From Alteromonas_E sp965248545 (GTDB taxonomy: Bacteria > Pseudomonadota > Gammaproteobacteria > Enterobacterales > Alteromonadaceae): DNA of 64,000 bases. Both the position numbers and the translations under genes were made by a program. Of the stretch, positions 1 through 7,686 are shown piece after piece. The notes under the pieces are model-generated. The model saw nothing but the letters and a program-made list of their open reading frames with translations. It did not search any database and was not told where the DNA came from. Numbering within the stretch: the first letter of the stretch is position 1; the number at the start of each line of letters is the position of its first letter. The DNA is taken from contig OZ252110.1 in NCBI GenBank assembly GCA_965248545.1, positions 1,240,001 through 1,304,000 on the forward strand, in the 5' to 3' direction.

Positions 1-613
1 TTGACTGCCAGATTTGCTAATGATGGATCATAAGTTTTTCTAATGATTATTTTTTGTGCAATTTTTTGATGTTTTTTAAATTTTATCTCGTCGTTTTAAC
101 GCTACTTTGAGTAATTAAAAGAGGCAAAAATGGATTTTGAGCGTAAAATTTGATTGTTTACGCTATTTTTCACACTTTCAGTTTATGATTTTTTATCAAA
201 ATCAAATCGCCTTACGCTTCAACGCTAAAGAAAGACACTAACCCATTGAGATTGTTTGTGTTTCGGCCGTGTTACTAAAAAAAGCGGTTCGCTAAAATGA
301 TACGGCACAGAAAAGTCGGCTTGAGAGATTTTTTGACTGTGATGCTCTGGTCGACTCAAAATCCCTGAACTTCGTCGGGAAGGATAATGGATTGGTCGTA
401 ATTTCCTGTTATTATCGGGTACTAGTTCTTAACCTCCGAGTCTTGGTCTGCCTTCGTCAGTAATAAGGCATGCCTGAGCGAGCGTGCTATCAATGCAGTA
501 AAGGCTAACAAGCATTAAGCTGCGTTTTATTGTCATTGTATGTGTGCCTTGTTAGTGAAAAACTTAAACCCTAAAACTTTCCTTATCCGGTGACTGGCTG
601 TTTCGCAAATACT
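1..613. other. Intergenic region, no recognised gene
   Basis: The first 613 bases are AT-rich, especially the first 240, and hold no convincing coding frame on either strand. The only structure I can point to is the hairpin at 505-555, listed separately. I see no tRNA, rRNA or strong sigma-70 promoter here. Confidence 0.6.
505..555. repeat. Hairpin CTAACAAG...CTTGTTAG, attC-like
   Basis: Inverted repeat with arms at 505-512 and 548-555 and about 35 bases between. The pairing extends inward (GCA against TGC) if one base bulges out. CTAAC/GTTAG ends with an extrahelical base resemble integron attC recombination sites, but the element is short (51 bp) and the outer bases do not fit the RYYYAAC/GTTRRRY rule exactly. 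It has no T-run, so it is not an obvious terminator. Function unknown. Confidence 0.3.
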
Positions 614-1006
614 ATGAAAAAACCCAGTTTTACGATTAACCGAACCTCTCGACTAATCACAATTAGATTGGATGGCGAGTGGAATAGCGCCATCGATTTG
701 GAATATTTATCCGAACTCGCAAGTACTATGCAGCAGATGCGACAGGGAACGTGGGCTATCGTTGTCGATATTAGAAATTGGTATATCGATCCCGACACCG
801 CAAAACAAAACACTAACTACAGCTTGCACTTGGATAGACGCAATCAGATCGCCGAGGTCTGGCTCGTTAGAGAACACAATCAGGCAAAACATCTTGACGT
901 ATTTTTCGACCCGCTTAATTTCACTCCAGCACGTGTGACGAGCCGCCAAGAGCTTGAGCAGTGGGCAACTGACAATCATATAGAATTACCCGAAGATCTT
1001 TACTAA
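614..1006 (+). CDS. STAS/SpoIIAA-like hypothetical protein
   Basis: A protein of about 130 residues with no signal peptide or membrane segment. The alternation of short strands and helices, with a central 'WAIVVDIRNW' strand and a closing acidic tail, suggests a STAS/SpoIIAA-like fold, which usually acts in regulation or membrane association. This is a fold-level guess from pattern, not a family match. I place the start at the ATG at 614; an in-frame ATG at 590 would add eight residues, and neither has a clear ribosome binding site. The gene is alone, after a long non-coding stretch containing the hairpin at 505-555. Confidence 0.55.
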   Translation: MKKPSFTINRTSRLITIRLDGEWNSAIDLEYLSELASTMQQMRQGTWAIVVDIRNWYIDPDTAKQNTNYSLHLDRRNQIAEVWLVREHNQAKHLDVFFDPLNFTPARVTSRQELEQWATDNHIELPEDLY

Positions 1007-1141
1007 TTCCCCAGTTATCCGATTCCTCAGTCGCAAACACTTACTACCCATCTGTCATTTAACAACTGATACCGATTCTGAGAAACACGTTTGTCCCAAC
1101 GTCATTGTTGTAAATTGTTACAAACATAATGTTAATTATTT

Positions 1142-1170
1142 TTGACATTTAGTACTTTATATCAAACAAT
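1142..1170 (+). promoter_or_regulatory. Possible sigma-70 promoter
   Basis: TTGACA at 1142-1147, a 17-base spacer and AACAAT at 1165-1170 (4 of 6 to consensus) lie about 30 bases before the membrane-protein gene at 1203, whose start has an AAGG-type ribosome binding site. Confidence 0.35.
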
Positions 1171-1202
1171 GTGTATTAATTGAATAACCTAAGGTTTCTG
1201 AT

Positions 1203-1673
1203 ATGAATATGTCTTTCAGTGAAAAAAGTGCATGGATTTCCTTGGTCATCATGATTTATATCTGGGGTGATTATCTGTTCAACTTGGTCGGTATGCACAG
1301 CAGTGATATCGACATGGATAGCAAAAAGAGCGCCGCGATTGTCATGCTCAATACCGCCATCATTGCCGTCATCATGGCTGAAGCTGTTTTTCATACGGTA
1401 TTAGCGATGGCCTATCCTAATAAGGAAGATCAAGAAGGCGATGAACGGGACAAGCAAATTGAAATGTCTGCGACCAAACCTGCCTATGCCATCATGTTTA
1501 CCGGTGTAGTCGTCACCATTGGACATTTACTGATCGTTGAGCAATTTCCACAGATGTCAGATAGCAGTATTCAAATTCCGTTTATTGGCGTTCATATTCT
1601 GATGTTTAGTGCACTGTTGGCTGAAATTGTCAGATTTGTAATGATGATCAAAAGCTACCGCTCTGGAGTGTAG
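1203..1673 (+). CDS. Small membrane protein, DUF2178-like
   Basis: A 156-residue integral membrane protein with four hydrophobic segments at about residues 9-30, 42-66, 95-113 and 122-150. A charged cytoplasmic loop between the second and third contains DERDKQIE. The arrangement (two helices, a DERD-type loop, two helices) is typical of DUF2178-like proteins, whose role is unknown. It starts 9 bases after an AAGG ribosome binding site. The XRE-type regulator gene begins two bases after its stop, so the two are almost certainly co-transcribed; such membrane/XRE pairs are common and the regulator probably controls the pair. Confidence 0.7.
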   Translation: MNMSFSEKSAWISLVIMIYIWGDYLFNLVGMHSSDIDMDSKKSAAIVMLNTAIIAVIMAEAVFHTVLAMAYPNKEDQEGDERDKQIEMSATKPAYAIMFTGVVVTIGHLLIVEQFPQMSDSSIQIPFIGVHILMFSALLAEIVRFVMMIKSYRSGV

Positions 1674-1675
1674 AA

Positions 1676-1882
1676 ATGGCTCTGCATAACAAGGTACGGG
1701 AGTGCCGCTTTTTTGCGGACGAGATGACCCAACAAGAGCTCGCACAACGGGTGGGCGTCACACGCCAAACAATAATGGCAATCGAAAAAGGTAAGTATTC
1801 ACCTTCTTTGGAAGTCGCCTTTAAGATCGCGCTGGTTTTTTCTAAGAGTATCGACGAAGTATTTTGGTATAGCCAAAATTGA
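1676..1882 (+). CDS. XRE-family HTH regulator, minimal
   Basis: A 68-residue protein that is essentially one Cro/C1-type helix-turn-helix domain: 'TQQELAQRVGVTRQTI' (about residues 20-35) gives the two helices and 'IEKGKYSPSLEVAFKIA' completes the fold. It belongs to the short YozG/YgzD-like group that usually sits beside a small membrane protein, as here. It lacks a sensor domain, so it probably acts as a simple repressor, perhaps of its own operon. That role is inferred. Confidence 0.85.
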   Translation: MALHNKVRECRFFADEMTQQELAQRVGVTRQTIMAIEKGKYSPSLEVAFKIALVFSKSIDEVFWYSQN

Positions 1883-1971
1883 TCGCTATACTTACGGCCT
1901 TTTTTTGACAATAAGACGTATTACATTCAGAGGCGTAATTCGTTTACCGTGAGTTGTTTAGAGGGCATGCC

Positions 1972-3897
1972 GTGTCAGATTCAAACCAAACTTGGACAAT
2001 AGATGATGCCGAGCGCGTTTATGGCGTATCTCGATGGGGGGGAGGATACTTTCACATAGGTGAGAATGGCAATGTTCAAGTAACCCCAGTACCAGGTAAC
2101 CCGTCAATGCGCATCGACTTTAGCGCAGTGATCGAAGAAATAAAACAAGAAGGGATTCAATTCCCCGTCGTTGTGCGTTTCCACGATGTCCTGCGCACTC
2201 AAGTTGAGACCTTGAATCGCGTGTTTGATGAAACCATTCAGGAGGCAGATTACCAAGGCGAATACAATGGCGTATATCCGGTTAAAGTCAATCAGATGCG
2301 TGAAGTGGTTGAGGAAATTGTTGATGCGGGCAAACCGTTCAATTACGGCCTCGAAGCGGGTTCAAAAGCAGAACTCATTACCGTATTGGCATACAACACT
2401 AATCCTGACTCGCTAACCATTTTAAACGGCTATAAAGACGAAGAGTTTATGCGCTTGGCTTTGCTCGGCACCAAGCTGGGCCGCAAGATGGTTGTGGTGG
2501 TTGAAAAGTACAGCGAACTCCTACTAATCGTAAAAATCGCCAAAGAGCTTGGCGTTGATCCCATCATCGGTGTCCGGTCCAAAATGACTGTCAAGGGCCG
2601 AGGGAAATGGGAAGGGTCAGGCGGCGATCGCGCTAAGTTTGGCCTGACTATCAGTGAAATCATTCAATCTGCACGCTACTTGGAATCAGAAGGTCTTGGT
2701 CACTGCTTAAAACTGCTGCATTTTCACATCGGCAGTCAATTGACCGACATTCGAGCGGTTAAAGAAGCGATAACCGAAGGCGCCAGAATTTATGCAGATC
2801 TACATAAGATGGGATTTGCGTTGGAATACGTTGACGTTGGCGGCGGCTTAGGCATCGATTATGACGGTAGCAAGTCTACTAACGACTCGTCTCGAAATTA
2901 TACTATGGGTGAGTATGTCGCAGATGTTGTCTACGGCATGAAAGAATTGTGTGACTTAGAGGAAGTTCCTCACCCAAATTTAGTCAGCGAGAGCGGACGG
3001 GCAATAACCGCGCATCACAGCTGCGTGATCACCGAAATAGTCGGCGAAATTCGCGCAGATAGTGCGCAAATTGATACCTCACAAGTCGAAGGCGAACATA
3101 TTTTTGTCACCAATATTCGCGAATTGTATTTAACCCGAGAGCATCATCCGAATTTACAAGAACTCTTCAATGACGCCTCGGAATACAAAGAAAAGGCAAT
3201 GGACGCGTTCAAGCTACGTGTTTTGTCATTGGAAGAGCTAGGCAAAATTGAAACCCTATATTGGCAGATCATGACCGACCTCCAGCGGCGCTTCCGCAAC
3301 CGAGATTTTGTCCCAGAAGAACTTCAGGAATTGGACTTTAGTTTGTCCTCCCAGTATTTGTGTAACTTCTCTGTTTTCCAGTCCGCGGCTGACACTTGGG
3401 CAATCGACCAATTATTGCCGGTTGTACCGTTAACGCGTATGCACGAAGAACCGACAGTGAATTGTTCTTTGGTCGATATCACCTGTGACAGTGACGGCAA
3501 AATAGACCAATTTGCGATTGAACGCAGCATCACCGATGTACTCCCCGTACACCCGCTGCGCAAAGACGAGCCTTATTACATGGGATTATTTTTGACTGGA
3601 GCGTATCAAGACGTCATGGGGGATATGCACAATCTATTTGGGCGCTTGAATGAAGTCCACATTTTCAGTTATGACGATGACCCACAAGACTTCTACATTG
3701 AAGAAATTGTAAAAGGTTCTTCTGTCAATGATGTGCTTAGCGTCATGCAATACAACCCACATTCAATGGCAACAGATGTGAAACGCTTAATCGACAAACA
3801 TGTTGCGGCAGGGGGAATGAAACCTCGAGAAGGCGTCAAATGGACCGATTTTTATGAGTCATGCTTAGCCGGTTATACCTACCTCAAGACGGACTAA
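1972..3897 (+). CDS. speA: Biosynthetic arginine decarboxylase (SpeA)
   Basis: Converts L-arginine to agmatine plus CO2, the first step of the agmatine route to putrescine; PLP- and Mg-dependent, fold type III. The family's hallmarks are present: 'YPVKVNQ' near residue 105 with the PLP-binding lysine, 'GLEAGSKAEL', the 'HFHIGSQ' and 'DVGGGLGIDY' PLP-phosphate segments, 'ESGRA.TAHH', and the C-terminal 'DITCDSDG' and 'MHNLFG' motifs. Length, about 641 residues, fits the E. coli enzyme (658). A longer frame from a TTG at 1954 exists, but the GTG at 1972 has GAGGG six bases upstream and gives the usual 'SDSNQTW' N-terminus. It stands alone and converges on galM. Confidence 0.93.
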   Translation: MSDSNQTWTIDDAERVYGVSRWGGGYFHIGENGNVQVTPVPGNPSMRIDFSAVIEEIKQEGIQFPVVVRFHDVLRTQVETLNRVFDETIQEADYQGEYNGVYPVKVNQMREVVEEIVDAGKPFNYGLEAGSKAELITVLAYNTNPDSLTILNGYKDEEFMRLALLGTKLGRKMVVVVEKYSELLLIVKIAKELGVDPIIGVRSKMTVKGRGKWEGSGGDRAKFGLTISEIIQSARYLESEGLGHCLKLLHFHIGSQLTDIRAVKEAITEGARIYADLHKMGFALEYVDVGGGLGIDYDGSKSTNDSSRNYTMGEYVADVVYGMKELCDLEEVPHPNLVSESGRAITAHHSCVITEIVGEIRADSAQIDTSQVEGEHIFVTNIRELYLTREHHPNLQELFNDASEYKEKAMDAFKLRVLSLEELGKIETLYWQIMTDLQRRFRNRDFVPEELQELDFSLSSQYLCNFSVFQSAADTWAIDQLLPVVPLTRMHEEPTVNCSLVDITCDSDGKIDQFAIERSITDVLPVHPLRKDEPYYMGLFLTGAYQDVMGDMHNLFGRLNEVHIFSYDDDPQDFYIEEIVKGSSVNDVLSVMQYNPHSMATDVKRLIDKHVAAGGMKPREGVKWTDFYESCLAGYTYLKTD

Positions 3898-3920
3898 CCT
3901 CGTTTTTATTAACAGCCTGA

Positions 3921-4874
3921 CTACCCAGGGATAATAACCTCATAACGGATCTCGTAATGGCTGCGCTCCCCCGATGCCAGCAGCCCTTGCGGATTACCCT
4001 TGGCATTTGGCGCGTCTGCACCAAAATGAGGCTCAATACATACACCTTGATGGGGCACAAATGTACCGCTTAAAAAGCCGCCAGTGTATAGCTGTGCAGC
4101 CGGATAGTTTGAACTCACACGCATGCCCAAGTCTCGACTTTCGCTCCAAAGTTCAGTTTCCTGAGGCTCTGCATCATAGACAAAATTATGATCGAGTGTT
4201 CCCGCTTGCTCGAGCGCTTTCAGCAAGGTCAATTGTCTGAAATCAAATGCTGATTCTTGAGTATGAGTCTGAGTTCCTGAGGGTAAACCGTCATCAAATT
4301 TCTCTGTGAGATGAGTGGCATTTGATCGCACCCACTGAGCAAGACCTGATTTCCCCGAGTCGATACCGTTTAAATTGAAATAACTATGGCCAGTCATGCC
4401 TGCAATCGTGTTCTTGGACGCTTTTACCTCACACACCAATGTTAGTGAATTACCCTCTAGTCGATATTCAATAACGAACTGCATCGGACCTGGATAGCCG
4501 TTCCACCCATCAGCGGTTTCACAGGACATTTTCACATGAGATGCGTCGTGACTTAGGATTTCCCACAAGTGTTTATCTAGGGCGTTTGGCCCGCCATGAA
4601 GGTGATTCTCGCCGTCGTTTATCGCCAACTGTATACTTTTATTACCTGATCCAACTCGGCCTTTTTTGATTCTATTAGCATATGGTCCGGCAACCGCTCC
4701 CACATAAAAGGCATCATCACAAATTGCTTGCGGCGTTGAATAACGTAAAATAATTGCGCGTTCTTGACCTGCGACTTTGACGTTCCAACGCGTGAGTCTA
4801 GCCCCCAAGTTACAGACTTCTATTTCAGTTTCGGCCGAACGTAAAACGACAAACTTCATCTCATCTACTAACAT
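3921..4874 (-). CDS. galM: Aldose 1-epimerase (galactose mutarotase)
   Basis: Interconverts alpha and beta anomers of aldohexoses, feeding alpha-D-galactose to GalK. The protein (about 317 residues) shows the family motifs: 'NHLHGGP' near residue 92 with a substrate-binding His, 'GHSYFNL' near 165, and 'CIEPHFGADAPN' near the C-terminus, where the Glu is the catalytic base in characterised mutarotases. It overlaps the 3' end of the galR-like gene by seven bases and is surely its co-transcribed partner. A second in-frame Met five codons in (4859) is an equally possible start; neither has a strong ribosome binding site. No signal peptide, so cytoplasmic. Confidence 0.9.
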   Translation of the reverse strand: MLVDEMKFVVLRSAETEIEVCNLGARLTRWNVKVAGQERAIILRYSTPQAICDDAFYVGAVAGPYANRIKKGRVGSGNKSIQLAINDGENHLHGGPNALDKHLWEILSHDASHVKMSCETADGWNGYPGPMQFVIEYRLEGNSLTLVCEVKASKNTIAGMTGHSYFNLNGIDSGKSGLAQWVRSNATHLTEKFDDGLPSGTQTHTQESAFDFRQLTLLKALEQAGTLDHNFVYDAEPQETELWSESRDLGMRVSSNYPAAQLYTGGFLSGTFVPHQGVCIEPHFGADAPNAKGNPQGLLASGERSHYEIRYEVIIPG

Positions 4875-5869
4875 TTCTTGACTGAATCTCGCTTTACAAT
4901 AGTGGGTTGATACTTAAACGTCGTGCCTGGCTGAGACTGGATACCTTGGGCGTACTGCAACGCGAGCTCGGTCGCTTTTGACGCCATCATTTCAATCGGA
5001 TAACGCAATGTCGTGAGTTTAGGTCGACAATATTTAGCTAATAAGATGTCATCGTATCCAATCACAGATACATCCTTCGGCACTTCAATATCGTGGTCCA
5101 TCAACATGGTCATCGCACCCGATGCCATAGCATCGTTGTAAGCTAATACCGCGGTAAACTCAGCGCCTTTTGAGAGCAAATTTTGAATGGCCATCTCCCC
5201 ACCCTCTTGATTGGGCGGTCCATATTCAATATTGACTTCGGGTAGGTCAATACCCGCGGCAGCCAAGGCCTGATTAATGCCTTCGATCCGCTGCTCTGGA
5301 TCATCAATAGGGAAATCACTTGAAATAACAGCAAACTTCCGATGCCCCTGGCGGATCATATAATCAGCCATCATGCGCCCGCCCACCTGGTTGTCCAACC
5401 AAACACACTGTGAAGCGATTGCTGGGATATACCGATTGATCAAGACGAAACCTGGAACCTGTTTCGCAATTTCGATTAAACGCTCGTCCGGTAGCGATTT
5501 ACAGTGGACGACCATCGCATCGCAGCGATGGCCTAGCAAGGTATTGATGGCCTTTTCTTCGGGTTCCTCACCGATAGTGCCGCCACTGATTAAAATTTGT
5601 GTATTATGCTTGCGTGCTACCGTTTCGACACCATGGGCCAATGCGGCAAAGAACGGCTCGTACAAATCAGCAATGACAACACCCACCGCGTCGCTGCGGC
5701 TTGTTGCTAATGCGCGCGCATTTGCATTCGGACGGTAGTTTAATTCACGGATAATATTTTTGACCCGTTCTCGGGTTTTTTTGCCCACTTTTGGGCCGTC
5801 GTTGATCACACGGGAGACAGTCGCTTGGGAGACCCCTGCTGCATCAGCAATTTCCTTCATTGTCGCCAT
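4868..5869 (-). CDS. galR: LacI-family repressor, GalR-like
   Basis: A 333-residue repressor with the N-terminal LacI helix-turn-helix ('KEIADAAGVSQATVSRVIN', residues 4-23), the hinge helix 'PNANARALA', and a periplasmic-binding-protein-like effector domain. From memory it resembles E. coli GalR along its length, including 'LINRYIP' and 'FTAVLAYNDAMASGAM'. Galactose is therefore the likely inducer, supported by galM downstream and galK/galT nearby. I chose the ATG at 5869 because GGAG sits five bases upstream and it gives the canonical 'MATMKEIA' start; the longer frame from 5884 has no support. GalR-type boxes lie in the region upstream of this gene and upstream of the TonB receptor gene. 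Confidence 0.9.
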   Translation of the reverse strand: MATMKEIADAAGVSQATVSRVINDGPKVGKKTRERVKNIIRELNYRPNANARALATSRSDAVGVVIADLYEPFFAALAHGVETVARKHNTQILISGGTIGEEPEEKAINTLLGHRCDAMVVHCKSLPDERLIEIAKQVPGFVLINRYIPAIASQCVWLDNQVGGRMMADYMIRQGHRKFAVISSDFPIDDPEQRIEGINQALAAAGIDLPEVNIEYGPPNQEGGEMAIQNLLSKGAEFTAVLAYNDAMASGAMTMLMDHDIEVPKDVSVIGYDDILLAKYCRPKLTTLRYPIEMMASKATELALQYAQGIQSQPGTTFKYQPTIVKRDSVKKC

Positions 5870-5993
5870 GTGATCTCCAAACAAGAACTGTAAACCGCTT
5901 ACCCTTTCAGCCTATAGCTAAAGAGAATTGCCAACAATAATTAAGATAAATGTGTTTTATTGCAAGTCATAGGCAAAATTATTTGCAAAATTA

Positions 5994-6009
5994 GGGAAAG
6001 CGTATACCC
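5994..6009. promoter_or_regulatory. GalR/LacI-type operator box A
   Basis: GGGAAAGCGTATACCC, a 16-bp imperfect palindrome centred on CG, the signature of LacI/GalR operators. It lies about 125 bases upstream of the galR start and may mediate autoregulation. It matches box B at 6177-6192 in most positions. Confidence 0.6.
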
Positions 6010-6012
6010 TTA

Positions 6013-6031
6013 TGTAAACATGCTGTTAACG
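6013..6031. promoter_or_regulatory. TGTAAAC-N4-TGTTAACG motif, copy 1
   Basis: TGTAAAC followed by TGTTAACG with starts 11 bp apart, just beyond operator box A. The same arrangement with the same spacing occurs at 60615-60633 between the second TonB receptor and the transaldolase genes. Possibly the binding site of a shared regulator; unidentified. Confidence 0.35.
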
Positions 6032-6170
6032 ATCTATGGATCAAAAATTTGTTCAAATTGTTACCTGGTGTAGTAATAGATGAACAACACAACCTAAATG
6101 CATGAAATATATAAATAAAAATAATTTGGTCAAAATTACAATAATAGCGAAACCATATATTGCAAATTAT

Positions 6171-6198
6171 AATAAAGGGTAAACGCATACCCTTTATT
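6171..6198. promoter_or_regulatory. 28-bp GalR-type operator box B
   Basis: A near-perfect 28-bp palindrome whose core at 6177-6192 is GGGTAAACGCATACCC and whose flanks are AATAAA and TTTATT. Only two symmetric base pairs near the centre break the symmetry. A TATAAT at 6168-6173 overlaps its left edge, so the box would cover the transcription start and repress the gene at 6226. It is the strongest palindrome I see in the window. Confidence 0.7.
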
Positions 6199-6225
6199 AC
6201 TTTTTAAGCGAGTACGGGGCACATT

Positions 6226-6852
6226 ATGAATTCACATATGACGTTAGTTAAATCAGTTAATAAGGTTAACAATTCAATACGTCAATCGAAACTCACGGCA
6301 GAGAATACTAAGCGGGGTTCGATGACTTTTGCAGAGATGACCACGCTGCAAAGAATTCAACAAATTAGGGACTGGCAAACTGGCTCACTGACTAACAGCT
6401 TTCTTGGCAGTTGCACATTTGCCACAGTACTCGAGGCTGATAAGCCGTTACCGCAAAGCATGAACACTCGAGTTTGCGAGAATAATGACTGGACTGTCGA
6501 TGCAGTGCAGGGTGACAGTGGCGCCTTTGCGACGCAAGTAACATGTAGGCACAATATTAAAGACATGGCGGCGTTAAGCGACGAGCTCATTGGCAGTTTG
6601 GCTGCAATCTTAACGAAGCTTTCCACTCGCTACGACAATTTGATGATGTCTGCGGTGGCACTCAATATCGACTGGCGACAACAGGTTAAAGGATCACAAA
6701 CCCTCTGCGCAATCGTATCGCCAGAAGGCACACGCCGATCAGGTTTATTTGGGATTCAGCGTTTCATCGGCAGTGATTTCACACCCGAGCAAACCGCTCG
6801 GCGTCTAAGAAATCTGTCTGATATACATTTTAGTGACCTGTTTCCCGTGTAG
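6226..6852 (+). CDS. Uncharacterised protein under a GalR box
   Basis: A 208-residue protein I do not recognise. It has no signal peptide or membrane helix and looks like a soluble cytoplasmic protein: a polar, Asn/Lys-rich N-terminal 35 residues, then a mixed alpha/beta region with four Cys and a Trp in 'NIDWRQQV', ending 'HFSDLFPV'. An in-frame ATG at 6238 could also be the start. Its promoter (TATAAT at 6168) is overlapped by the best GalR-type operator in the window, so I infer that it is induced with galactose genes. It sits between galR-galM and a DgoR-like regulator. No function can be assigned. Confidence 0.65.
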   Translation: MNSHMTLVKSVNKVNNSIRQSKLTAENTKRGSMTFAEMTTLQRIQQIRDWQTGSLTNSFLGSCTFATVLEADKPLPQSMNTRVCENNDWTVDAVQGDSGAFATQVTCRHNIKDMAALSDELIGSLAAILTKLSTRYDNLMMSAVALNIDWRQQVKGSQTLCAIVSPEGTRRSGLFGIQRFIGSDFTPEQTARRLRNLSDIHFSDLFPV

Positions 6853-6943
6853 GAATTAAGTGTGTTGTAACCGAGTCCCAGAGTGACATCAGTTGTTAAG
6901 TTGTGATATTTATATGACTTGTTTATCAAGTTGTTAGAATCTA

Positions 6944-7636
6944 ATGTCGCAAACTTCCCCACTGAATATCACACAGAATTTAACGCATACGCTCGGTCTG
7001 GCGATTGTGCGGGGGGATTTTACTGACTCACTCCCCTCAGAAGCGGAAATCTGCGACCAGTTTGGCGTCAGCCGTAGTTCCACCCGAGAAGCAGTAAAAA
7101 TGCTATCGGCCAAAGGACTCATTCGTTCACGACCCAAACAAGGTATTCGAATCCAGCCAGAACGAAACTGGAATATGTTCGATCCTGACGTGTTGAAGTG
7201 GACATTGGTCAGCAAACCGACACTGGATCTGTTGCGTGAGTTTTTTGAGATGCGTCTGGTAACAGACCCTCAAGCAGCGGCGTTAGCAGCGCAACATGCA
7301 ACACCCGAGAATATCGTTCAATTGCGCAAAGCAATCGACCGGATGCGTGACGCGGAAATGGGCTTAGACGATTCGCTAGATGCGGATATAGCGTTTGTTA
7401 CCGCGTTGTTTGAAGCCACGCATAATCGCTTTTTCGTGCAGCTGATCGAGTTTACCAGTACTGCGCTGCGCGTTACGTCGCGTTACTCCAGCAGGATACA
7501 AGGCGTAAATTTGACAAATGTAACAACGTGCACGGCTATCTTTGATGCCATTGTACAAAAACAATCAGAGGTTGCCTTTGCACTTGTGAAGGACATGCTG
7601 TCTGCCATGATGAAAACGGTGATGACCGACGCCTGA
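6944..7636 (+). CDS. GntR/FadR-family regulator, DgoR-like
   Basis: A 230-residue transcription factor with an N-terminal winged helix ('SLPSEAEICDQFGVSRSSTREAV' region, residues 28-50) and a C-terminal all-helical FCD ligand-binding domain containing the usual 'R..E..A' and His residues that bind a metal and an acid ligand. The linker 'RNWNMFDPDVLKW' closely resembles the corresponding piece of E. coli DgoR, the D-galactonate repressor. A sugar-acid ligand such as galactonate is thus likely, though no galactonate catabolic gene is in this window. It stands between the unknown gene and a secreted hydrolase gene that it might control. Confidence 0.82.
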   Translation: MSQTSPLNITQNLTHTLGLAIVRGDFTDSLPSEAEICDQFGVSRSSTREAVKMLSAKGLIRSRPKQGIRIQPERNWNMFDPDVLKWTLVSKPTLDLLREFFEMRLVTDPQAAALAAQHATPENIVQLRKAIDRMRDAEMGLDDSLDADIAFVTALFEATHNRFFVQLIEFTSTALRVTSRYSSRIQGVNLTNVTTCTAIFDAIVQKQSEVAFALVKDMLSAMMKTVMTDA

Positions 7637-7686
7637 TTAGGCGCCCGTTGTGGCGAGGATGAACCTCAATACTAAACGGGAATACA

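Noticed and set aside
1954..1971. TTG start giving a longer SpeA
   Set aside because: The GTG at 1972 has GAGGG at proper distance and fits the family N-terminus; the TTG has no ribosome binding site.
3974..4240. Plus-strand open frame inside galM
   Set aside because: Lies wholly opposite a well-supported gene and encodes no recognisable domain.
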